Origin: an uncultured Alphaproteobacteria bacterium
Lineage (GTDB): Bacteria > Pseudomonadota > Alphaproteobacteria > Rhodobacterales > Rhodobacteraceae
Assembly (NCBI GenBank): GCA_902573735.1
Contig: CACGLH010000002.1
Location: 1 to 64,000 of the forward strand
Direction of reading: 5' to 3'
Length of the DNA: 64,000 nt
Both the position numbers and the translations under genes were made by a program. Each line of letters starts with the position of its first letter. The stretch's first letter is position 1. Under the pieces are notes generated by a model. That model saw only the letters and a list, made by a program, of their open reading frames with translations. It did no database searches and had not been told where the DNA came from. Below, piece by piece: positions 56,951-64,000 of the stretch.

Positions 56951-57996
56951 AGATATTAGTCACGGGAGGCGCAGGATTTATTGGATCTGCAGTCATTAGA
57001 CTGGCGATAAATCGGGGCCACTCGATCGTTAATGTCGATGCGCTGACCTACGCAGCTTGTCTGGAGAACGTCGCAACTGTTGCAGATAATCTCAATTATT
57101 ATTTTGAGCATACAGATATAAGAAACCGAAATGCTTTAAATGATATATTTGAAAAACATAAACCTGGTGCAGTGATGCATCTGGCAGCAGAGTCACACGT
57201 TGATCGATCCATTGATGGCCCCGCAGATTTTATCGAAACCAATGTCAATGGTACGTTTAATATGCTGGAAGCATCTCGGACCTATTGGCATGCTCATGGT
57301 AAGCCTGAAACTTTTCGCTTTCATCATATTAGCACCGATGAAGTATTTGGGAGCCTTTCCAATGATCCCTCCATTCAGTTCACCGAAGAGTCACTCTATG
57401 ACCCAAGAAACCCATACTCAGCTTCTAAAGCGAGTTCTGATCACTTGGTGCGTGCTTGGCATGAGACCTACGGCCTACCAGTTCTTTTAACAAACTGTTC
57501 AAATAACTACGGCCCCTATCACTTTCCAGAAAAGCTTATCCCAGTAATTATTTTGAATGCACTCTCGGGCAAGCCTCTGCCAATCTATGGAACTGGCAGC
57601 AACATTCGGGATTGGTTGTACGTGGAAGATCACGCAGACGCCTTACTATTGGTTTTAGAAAAGGCAAAGATTGGGCGGAGTTATAACATCGGTGGAGAAA
57701 ACGAACTTACAAATCTTGAGTTGGTTCAGAAGCTTTGTAAGATCCTTGATCGCTTAAAACCACGAAGCACTGGTGTATATGAAGAACTCATTACATTTGT
57801 GCAAGATCGTCCTGGACATGATGCACGCTACGCGATTGATCCAAGCCGAATAAGAAATGAACTAGGTTGGCGACCCTCAGTTACTATTGAACAGGGCCTC
57901 GAGCAAACTGTTAAGTGGTATCTTGAAAACGAAAACTGGTGGAAGCCGCTTCAAAACTGGGCAAGTGTTGGTGAGCGACTGGGAACGAAGTCATGA
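56947..57996 (+). CDS. rfbB: dTDP-glucose 4,6-dehydratase
   Basis: RmlB is the second enzyme of dTDP-L-rhamnose synthesis. The 349 residues have [17 protein letters not shown] at 3-19, [28 protein letters not shown] and [16 protein letters not shown] with Tyr-x3-Lys, followed by [14 protein letters not shown] and [13 protein letters not shown]. It starts with TTG (56947) inside the rfbC stop, so it is translationally coupled to it. Confidence 0.96.
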   Translation: MKILVTGGAGFIGSAVIRLAINRGHSIVNVDALTYAACLENVATVADNLNYYFEHTDIRNRNALNDIFEKHKPGAVMHLAAESHVDRSIDGPADFIETNVNGTFNMLEASRTYWHAHGKPETFRFHHISTDEVFGSLSNDPSIQFTEESLYDPRNPYSASKASSDHLVRAWHETYGLPVLLTNCSNNYGPYHFPEKLIPVIILNALSGKPLPIYGTGSNIRDWLYVEDHADALLLVLEKAKIGRSYNIGGENELTNLELVQKLCKILDRLKPRSTGVYEELITFVQDRPGHDARYAIDPSRIRNELGWRPSVTIEQGLEQTVKWYLENENWWKPLQNWASVGERLGTKS

Positions 57997-58850
57997 TCAT
58001 AGTTTTTGGAAAGACAGGACAGGTTGCTACCGAATTAAAGTCTCACAAAGATGTAATTGCCCTTGGGCGAAATGAAGCAGACCTTTCTATCCCAACAACA
58101 TGTGCTGACGCAATAAAGCGTTATAAACCTCGCGCAGTGATCAATGCGGCTGCTTATACTGCTGTAGATAAAGTGGAGCACGAAGAAGACCTAGCCAACA
58201 CGATTAATGGGGAGGCACCTAGTGCTATGGCTAGTGTATGTGGAGAACTGAATATTCCACTCGTGCACATCTCTACTGACTATGTCTTTGACGGCTCGGG
58301 GACAACACCATGGTCTGTTATAGATAACACCAAGCCCCAGAATGCCTACGGCAGAAGTAAGCTCAAAGGAGAACTGGCGATAAAGGCGTTAGGCTGTACA
58401 TATGCCATACTGCGGACATCCTGGGTGGTATCAGCACATGGGATTAATTTTGTTAAAACGATGCGACGCCTGTCGGCGACAAGAGATCATATAACTGTTG
58501 TTGATGATCAAATTGGTGGACCTACCTGTGCAAAAGATATCGCGCAGACCTGTATCGCTATCGCAGAGCAACTTATTGAAGACCCTAGCAAATCAGGTAT
58601 CTATCACTACAGCGGTCAGCCCAATGTCAGTTGGTGTCAGTTTGCCAATGCTATATTTAAAAAGATGGACTGCAAAACAATTGCAAGCCCCATCCCAACC
58701 ATGGAATATCCGACACCGGCAATACGTCCATTAAACAGCCGTTTAGATTGTTTGCACATCCAAAAAACATTTGGGATCGCGCGACCATTTTGGCAAGATG
58801 GGTTAGAGAAGATATTGAGAGATCTGGAGGGCGAGCATGACAAAGCGTAA
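57993..58850 (+). CDS. rfbD: dTDP-4-dehydrorhamnose reductase
   Basis: RmlD makes the final dTDP-L-rhamnose. The 285 residues show [17 protein letters not shown] at the start, [31 protein letters not shown] and [13 protein letters not shown] with Tyr-x3-Lys, and [10 protein letters not shown]. It overlaps rfbB by four bases (ATGA) and rfbA by 14. Confidence 0.95.
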   Translation: MIIVFGKTGQVATELKSHKDVIALGRNEADLSIPTTCADAIKRYKPRAVINAAAYTAVDKVEHEEDLANTINGEAPSAMASVCGELNIPLVHISTDYVFDGSGTTPWSVIDNTKPQNAYGRSKLKGELAIKALGCTYAILRTSWVVSAHGINFVKTMRRLSATRDHITVVDDQIGGPTCAKDIAQTCIAIAEQLIEDPSKSGIYHYSGQPNVSWCQFANAIFKKMDCKTIASPIPTMEYPTPAIRPLNSRLDCLHIQKTFGIARPFWQDGLEKILRDLEGEHDKA

Positions 58851-59706
58851 AGGGATTATCCTCGCAGGAGGATCTGGGACACGGCTTTACCCCCTAACAA
58901 TTGGCGTCTCTAAACAGCTCTTACCTGTCTATGACAAACCGATGATTTATTATCCACTCTCTGTTCTGATGCTCACGGGCATCCGAGAGATCCTCATCAT
59001 ATCTACGCCTGATGATTTGCCACAATATAAACGGGTCTTAGGTGACGGCAGCCAATGGGGTATCAATCTGAGTTACACAGAGCAGCCAAGCCCTGATGGA
59101 TTAGCTCAAGCCTTCATTCTCGCAAAAGAATTTCTGGATGGTGCGCCGTCAGCACTCATACTGGGCGATAACATCTTCTTTGGACATGGATTACCCGAAG
59201 TGCTCGCAGCAGCAGATTCTAAACAAAATGGCGCAACGGTATTTGGTTATCACGTGAGCGATCCCGAACGTTATGGTGTTGTTGGCTTTGATAATTCTGG
59301 CAAGATTAATTCGATCATTGAAAAGCCAGCGCAGCCAGCTTCAAACTATGCCGTCACAGGATTGTACTTTGTCGACGGCACAGCACCCACTAGAGCCAAG
59401 AAATTGAAGCCGTCTGTGCGGGGCGAACTTGAAATCTCATCACTTCTAGAGAGTTACCTCAAAGAAGATAACCTGACGGTCGAAAAAATGGGACGAGGTT
59501 TTGCATGGCTCGATACGGGAACCCATGGTTCACTTCTAGACGCAGGCAACTTTGTGAGAACCATAACAGAACGACAGGGTTTACAAGTCGGATCCCCAGA
59601 TGAAGTTGCGTTTAAATTGGAATGGATTAGTCGAAACCAGTTGCAAGATACCGCAGGAAAATTTGGAAAAAACAAATACGGTGAATATTTAAAAGCCTTG
59701 GTATAG
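58837..59706 (+). CDS. rfbA: Glucose-1-phosphate thymidylyltransferase
   Basis: RmlA opens dTDP-L-rhamnose synthesis from glucose-1-phosphate and dTTP. The 289 residues include [62 protein letters not shown] and [13 protein letters not shown], and are full length. It overlaps rfbD and ends 15 bases before the integrase remnant, which runs the other way. Confidence 0.96.
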   Translation: MTKRKGIILAGGSGTRLYPLTIGVSKQLLPVYDKPMIYYPLSVLMLTGIREILIISTPDDLPQYKRVLGDGSQWGINLSYTEQPSPDGLAQAFILAKEFLDGAPSALILGDNIFFGHGLPEVLAAADSKQNGATVFGYHVSDPERYGVVGFDNSGKINSIIEKPAQPASNYAVTGLYFVDGTAPTRAKKLKPSVRGELEISSLLESYLKEDNLTVEKMGRGFAWLDTGTHGSLLDAGNFVRTITERQGLQVGSPDEVAFKLEWISRNQLQDTAGKFGKNKYGEYLKALV

Positions 59707-59721
59707 AGAAAAATATAATTA

Positions 59722-60292
59722 TCAATTCCAAACATTATGTTGCGAAAACCGCAAGGTACGCGAGACGGTAATCGGGTCTGACCAGCCGGCGGCGCGCATA
59801 ATCGCTGCGAGGTGGTAGCCCTTGATCAGTAAATCTTGCGCGGCGCCTATCCTTAACGAGTGACCAGAAACCTCCCTATCACTGGGCCGCTCACACCTTT
59901 TCACCTTCACGATGCTTCGCTTGATGATGTCGTTTACATTGCGGTCACAGATCGCTCGGTCTTTACATTTCCCGTGATTGTTCGCGCAAAAGACGTGCTG
60001 AATTTCTTGAGGCTTTAACCTCAGACACTTCCTGACTAATTTTGCACTCCTCTCGGATCCAAACACGAGCCGACCACGTCCATACTGGTCGGTTTTACTT
60101 TTTCTAATCATTCCTTTCAGCGCGTCGTCGGGTGTAAATCTTAGATCTCCGTTCCGTATGGCGGGCGACAAGTTCCGAGCGGCGTGCTAGGAAGTCGTAG
60201 CCAAACAAAAGGAGAGTGCGTTTGCGTGTGCCATTGAGCGTTCGGGGTTGCGCGTCGATCATTTTGATGAGGATATTGTGGTTAATGCCCAC
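59722..60292 (-). pseudogene. Tyrosine recombinase (integrase) remnant, frameshifted and truncated
   Basis: Two frames make up the C-terminal catalytic part of a phage-type integrase. The first (from 60292) reads GTRKRTLLLFGYDFLARRSELVA, carrying the first catalytic Arg; a frameshift near 60171 moves on to a frame with RFTPDDALKGMIRKSKTDQ, then SGHSLRIGAAQDLL with the HxxR box, and MRAAGWSDPITVSRTLRFSQ. In relatives the last block has Tyr where this one has Thr (SRTLRF), so the nucleophile is gone. The N-terminal DNA-binding domain is absent. The DNA is markedly GC-rich: the line 60121-60180 has 35 G+C of 60, against 13 of 60 for 60361-60420. Confidence 0.85.
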
Positions 60293-60545
60293 GGAATAAT
60301 CACTTACTCCAAAGACTTAGATGCTCCGATAAGTTTAGTTCACATATATTAGCAATTGCTAAAAATATTCCATTCTTAGTATATTTAATAATTAAACCCG
60401 AAGACCTATTAGTTACATTATTATAATACTTGATATATAAACATAATTTGAGATATTTATAAATAGATTTTAAAAAAATTAATCTTAAATAGAATTTTAT
60501 TACTCCTACAAAATAAATTAAAACTTTTTATTAGATGTGATATAA

Positions 60546-62537
60546 ATGAAAAATTCCGAAAAAACAGTTTCATTTGAAAAAAATGATGAAATTGATCTGG
60601 TTTTACTTTTATACAGAATTTGGCAAGGCAAATTTATAATTTTATTGACTATAATCTTAGCTTTTTTACTAGGGATTAACTATTTAAATAAACAACCTAA
60701 AATTTTCACAGCACGCTCTGTTTTCGGCTTTGATAACTCTTCAACTACAAGAAGAATAATACCTCAGGAGTTAAATTTTTTTACAAATTTCAATAATACA
60801 TCCAATGAAGATATAATTACACAGATAAAAGGAAAAGATTTTCTAAGAAAAATAATCATTAAATTGAACCTTTTAGAGAAACCAGAATTTGCAAAATTGT
60901 TTAAAAATGAAGAACAAAGTAATTTTTTCTCTATTCAAAAATTAAAAGACAGAGTTAAAGTCTTAACTAATTATGAAAAATTTCAGAGTGATGATTCTCT
61001 TTCTTTTAAAATTGAAACCATATTGACTATCATTGAAAAGAATTTACAAATCAATTCTTTAAATACAGGCGGTTACGAAATTATTGTGCGTTCAGAAAGT
61101 CCTGAAGATGCTTCTCTAATAGCAAACACAATAGTAACTGATTATTTAGATCTGAAATTAAAGACAAAAATTTTAAAAGCCGAAAAAGCCTTAGATTATC
61201 TTTCTGAAAAACTTGGTGAAGCCAAATTATCTATGGATATCGCAAAAAATGCAGCTGAATCCTTTGCTTTGAAACAAAACACATTATCAAAACAAGAATT
61301 TACTTTACAATCACGCAGATTAGAAGAATTTAGAACATCAATAGAAAAACTAACTTCAAATTATAAATTATTAGAAAATTATTATAAACTTATTAAATCG
61401 AATGATCTAAATAAATCTGAATATGAAAAAATTATCCAAGATATAATTGATATTTCACCGAGAATAAAACCTACAAAACGATTTTTGGATTCACAAGGAA
61501 AAAGAGATCAGAAAAAAGAAATAAATTATTTGTTAAATAAAATTCCTGACGAAATTTTGCGTCTAAAACAATCTTTAAAAATTACCAAAGAGAGTTTTAA
61601 TAATTTAGAAAATAAAGCAAAAAAAACATCACAAGAGGCTAGAGAATTACAAAATCTTCAAAGAGAAGTTGGTTACACCCAAGCCAGATATGATGCGTTA
61701 CTCAAAGAATTCGAAAAAAAATCACTTATTGAAGGATTTGAAGACGCCTTGGGAGAAATTTATGAAACCGCATTGCCACCAATTCAACCATCTAGTCCAA
61801 AACCAAATTTAATCGTGGCATTATCTATTGTTTTAGGAACTTTTTTTGGCATATTTGTTGTACTATTGAAATTTGCAATTTCAAATAAGATCTCTAATAA
61901 ATTAGCATTTCAAGAATCTTTAGGATTAACTAGTTGTTTATTACTTTCAAATAAAATTTTGAAATTAAAATCTTTGAGCTTCCAACTTAATAATAAAATT
62001 TCCTCATATGTTAGAAAAGACTTGTTTTTGATCGATTCGGTCGGTTTTCAGATTTCTAATAATTTCACCTCTGGAAAAAAAACTATTTTAAATTGTACAA
62101 CTTTTGGAATGAATAATTCTAGCTTGTTTGTAGGAATAGCCTTGGCGAAATTTTTTTCCTCACATAATAAAAATGTACATATAATTAACTACTGTAAATC
62201 TACTGAAAAATCCTTTTCTTTTTTTAAAAAGAATATATCGAGTATTATTGAAAAAATATTAAAAAATTCCCAAAATCTTACCTATTCTGAAACAACTATT
62301 TATCCAAACATAGAAGAGTCTGACTTAACCTCAGAAATTGATAAAAAAGATATTGTTATTACAATAACACAGCAGGCTAGTAATGAAGTAAATTCAATTC
62401 ATCAAATATTTAACTCGGATTATTTTTTAATATGCGGAATTAAAGAAAAAACTTTTTTTAAAGAAATTCAGAGATTTAAAGAAGCTATAGGTGATAACAT
62501 ACAGAAATGTATATCAGGCTTTTTTGTTTCGAAATGA
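60546..62537 (+). CDS. Wzc/GumC-like polysaccharide co-polymerase with degenerate kinase domain
   Basis: The 663-residue protein controls chain length and export. A Wzz domain opens with DLVLLLYRIWQGKFIILLT and the first membrane span (about 32-50); a long coiled-coil periplasmic part (about 200-390) follows; a proline-rich LPPIQPSSPKPN precedes the second span (about 420-445). The C-terminal 220 residues keep the fold of the BY-kinase domain (KKTILNCTTFGMNNSSL near 512, then AKFFSSHNKNVHIINY), but the Walker A Gly-Lys-Ser is replaced by Asn-Asn-Ser-Ser and the Walker A' DxD by NYC. No tyrosine cluster is seen at the C-terminus. Confidence 0.82.
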   Translation: MKNSEKTVSFEKNDEIDLVLLLYRIWQGKFIILLTIILAFLLGINYLNKQPKIFTARSVFGFDNSSTTRRIIPQELNFFTNFNNTSNEDIITQIKGKDFLRKIIIKLNLLEKPEFAKLFKNEEQSNFFSIQKLKDRVKVLTNYEKFQSDDSLSFKIETILTIIEKNLQINSLNTGGYEIIVRSESPEDASLIANTIVTDYLDLKLKTKILKAEKALDYLSEKLGEAKLSMDIAKNAAESFALKQNTLSKQEFTLQSRRLEEFRTSIEKLTSNYKLLENYYKLIKSNDLNKSEYEKIIQDIIDISPRIKPTKRFLDSQGKRDQKKEINYLLNKIPDEILRLKQSLKITKESFNNLENKAKKTSQEARELQNLQREVGYTQARYDALLKEFEKKSLIEGFEDALGEIYETALPPIQPSSPKPNLIVALSIVLGTFFGIFVVLLKFAISNKISNKLAFQESLGLTSCLLLSNKILKLKSLSFQLNNKISSYVRKDLFLIDSVGFQISNNFTSGKKTILNCTTFGMNNSSLFVGIALAKFFSSHNKNVHIINYCKSTEKSFSFFKKNISSIIEKILKNSQNLTYSETTIYPNIEESDLTSEIDKKDIVITITQQASNEVNSIHQIFNSDYFLICGIKEKTFFKEIQRFKEAIGDNIQKCISGFFVSK

Positions 62538-62642
62538 TATATTAATTTTAAATAACTTAAAATTTTAATTTTTTTGGACATTTTTCATTGAATATAAAAT
62601 CAAGGTATGTTTTCATAACCTATTTGATGATAAGTTGGAATT

Positions 62643-63845
62643 TTGATATTTAAATTTAGATTTTATTTATTCTTATCCATATACATAATTCTGAACAATT
62701 GTGGTACAGTCTATGTACCTCAAACGCTACCGGAGGGAAGGGGAATTGCTAAATCTGAAGGACAGGAAAAGATTAACATTTCGGTTATTCCTCTTACAAA
62801 TAGTGTCATTACAAAAGCTAATGAAGATAATTATGTGAGGAGAGTTATCGATGCTGGCGACTTGAGTAGTGCAGCTAAACTCATTTCTGTAGATCAAGCA
62901 ATCAATGAGAAACTCCCAAGTTCAAGCGATCCAGGTCCATATAGAGTTGGGATAGGGGATGGGCTAACCATTTCACAAATGATTAACGTAAAAGATGAAA
63001 CTGGTTTTTCAAAAAGAATTGCTGCAAGACAAATATCCATAGCTGATGATGGATTTGCTTCAATAATTGGTATTGGACGAATCCCACTTGCTGGATTAAC
63101 TCAATTTGAGGCTGAAGATTTGCTGTACGAGAGATTAGTCATGGAAGAGATTAATCCAGAATTTGAATTGTTTATATCAAGATTTAATAGCCAAAAAATT
63201 TATATTACAAATAATCAAGAAAATCAAAATATAATAGGACAAAATAACAATGGTTTAGTTGATACAAACATTATGGAGTTTCAATACACTAATTCACCAA
63301 TTTACATTAATGAAATTTTAGCAAGAGCAAAAGTTTTTTTGCCAAAGGGGCAAGACGCACAAATAGAATTAATAAGAAATAATGAGATTTACCGTTTATC
63401 TATTAGAAAAGTTATTGAAGGGAAATATAAAAAAATAAGGTTATTCCCCGATGATCGAATAATTATTAACTCACTACCTTACAGACCAGAAACAGTCGTG
63501 ATAACTGGTGAAGTTATGGACCCAAGACTTTATAATTTGTCTCCTTCTGAGCGAAAAACACTTTCTGAAGCTCTTTATTCAGATCAAACTTTTAATAATG
63601 TTTCTTCTGATACAAGCCAAATTTACCTTTTAAGACAACAAAACAAAAATAATATTCTTGCCTATCACCTAGATGCCTCTAATCCAAGTAGACTTATATT
63701 GGCAAATAGATTGGAGTTGAGACCAGGGGATATTATTTTCATAGCTCCACAACCAATTACCAATTATAACAGAGCTCTTATGCAAATTTTTGGAGCTTAT
63801 GCAATGACCATTGATCCTAGATCAGTTGTAACAGATGAAAATTAA
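62643..63845 (+). CDS. Wza-like polysaccharide export protein
   Basis: The 400 residues start with a hydrophobic signal ending in ILNNC (Cys 20), a weak lipobox for outer-membrane anchoring. The export domain begins with PYRVGIGDGLTISQM near residue 100, and SLBB-like repeats follow (VVITGEVMDPRLYNLSPSE near 285, then PQPITNYNRAL near the end), as in Wza. It would form the outer-membrane channel for the exopolysaccharide. It starts with TTG at 62643 and is about 105 bases after the Wzc-like gene. Confidence 0.82.
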   Translation: MIFKFRFYLFLSIYIILNNCGTVYVPQTLPEGRGIAKSEGQEKINISVIPLTNSVITKANEDNYVRRVIDAGDLSSAAKLISVDQAINEKLPSSSDPGPYRVGIGDGLTISQMINVKDETGFSKRIAARQISIADDGFASIIGIGRIPLAGLTQFEAEDLLYERLVMEEINPEFELFISRFNSQKIYITNNQENQNIIGQNNNGLVDTNIMEFQYTNSPIYINEILARAKVFLPKGQDAQIELIRNNEIYRLSIRKVIEGKYKKIRLFPDDRIIINSLPYRPETVVITGEVMDPRLYNLSPSERKTLSEALYSDQTFNNVSSDTSQIYLLRQQNKNNILAYHLDASNPSRLILANRLELRPGDIIFIAPQPITNYNRALMQIFGAYAMTIDPRSVVTDEN

Positions 63846-63941
63846 GATTTAAAAACCTATTAAATTTTTACGTTTTCAAATCTATTTTCTTTTTAATTTT
63901 ATTGTGTTAGTAGTTGTAAAAGTTCTAATTGAGGGATTTTA

Positions 63942-64000
63942 ATGCATCTTGGAATTATAATGGATGGTAATGGCAGATGGGCAGTTCAAAGAAGACTGCC
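63942..64000 (+). CDS. uppS: Undecaprenyl diphosphate synthase, 3' partial
   Basis: The first 19 codons read MHLGIIMDGNGRWAVQRRL, the unmistakable opening of cis-prenyltransferases with the catalytic DGNGRWA. GAGGG at 63931-63935 precedes the ATG at 63942. The gene runs off the window edge. It makes the C55 carrier on which glycans and peptidoglycan are assembled. Whether it is the only uppS or a second one tied to the EPS locus cannot be decided here. Confidence 0.88.
   Translation, partial: MHLGIIMDGNGRWAVQRRL

Noticed and set aside
1-64000. tRNA, rRNA or CRISPR array
   Set aside because: No cloverleaf-like element, rRNA stretch or regularly spaced direct repeats were seen on either strand by eye; a covariance-model scan would settle it.

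Overview
The window looks like a chromosome segment from an AT-rich alphaproteobacterium, probably a free-living marine type. The clues are an F0 ATP synthase operon in the order I-B-E-b'-b, separate from F1; a DUF2794 gene; the argJ-mutT pair; a 57-residue NDUFS6-like zinc-finger gene; HspQ; and eda with pgi. A finer placement cannot be made from the sequence alone.

Region 1 (1-5519) is a pseudaminic acid locus. It holds a PseG-PseH fusion cut by the window edge, pseI and a capsule-type transferase on the + strand, facing pseC and pseB on the - strand. Region 2 (5581-26406) is ordinary housekeeping: waaA, pgi, eda, mutT, argJ, secA, map, sfsA, a CinA-like gene, polA, a zinc-finger gene, a HIT protein, a PfkB kinase, the F0 operon, a small lytic transglycosylase, hspQ, a gamma-glutamyltranspeptidase-like gene and DUF2794.

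Region 3 (26462-30987) is the native left edge of an exopolysaccharide locus. It contains a manC broken near its 5' end, a WecA-like initiating transferase, a NusG/RfaH-like factor, a MarR-type EPS regulator with an ops-like GCGGTAGC in its leader, and a UDP-glucuronate epimerase remnant with three in-frame stops.

Region 4 (31096-52234) is a glycan-assembly island less AT-rich than its surroundings. Its first part (32094-41226) is a tightly packed sugar pathway: UDP-sugar dehydrogenase, epimerase, NeuB-like synthase, two different formyltransferase-fold proteins, a deacetylase, an SpsF-like cytidylyltransferase, a Gfo/Idh dehydrogenase, an acyltransferase and a DegT aminotransferase. This suggests an unusual N-formylated, CMP-activated sugar. 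The second part holds an ABC exporter, a Wzy-like membrane protein, glycosyltransferases, a MurB-like flavoprotein and a pyruvyltransferase-family protein.

Region 5 (52794-59706) is a visibly GC-richer nucleotide-sugar cassette, gmd-fcl-manC-rfbCBDA, for GDP-L-fucose-type sugars and dTDP-L-rhamnose. It ends 15 bases from a frameshifted tyrosine-recombinase remnant (59722-60292). Region 6 (60546-64000) returns to AT-rich DNA with a Wzc-like co-polymerase whose kinase P-loop is degenerate, a Wza-like export protein and the start of an undecaprenyl diphosphate synthase gene.

Taken together, regions 3 and 6 read as a native EPS locus whose middle has been replaced by at least two imported blocks. 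The native manC appears to have decayed while an intact manC sits in the imported cassette. No tRNA, rRNA or CRISPR array was recognised.
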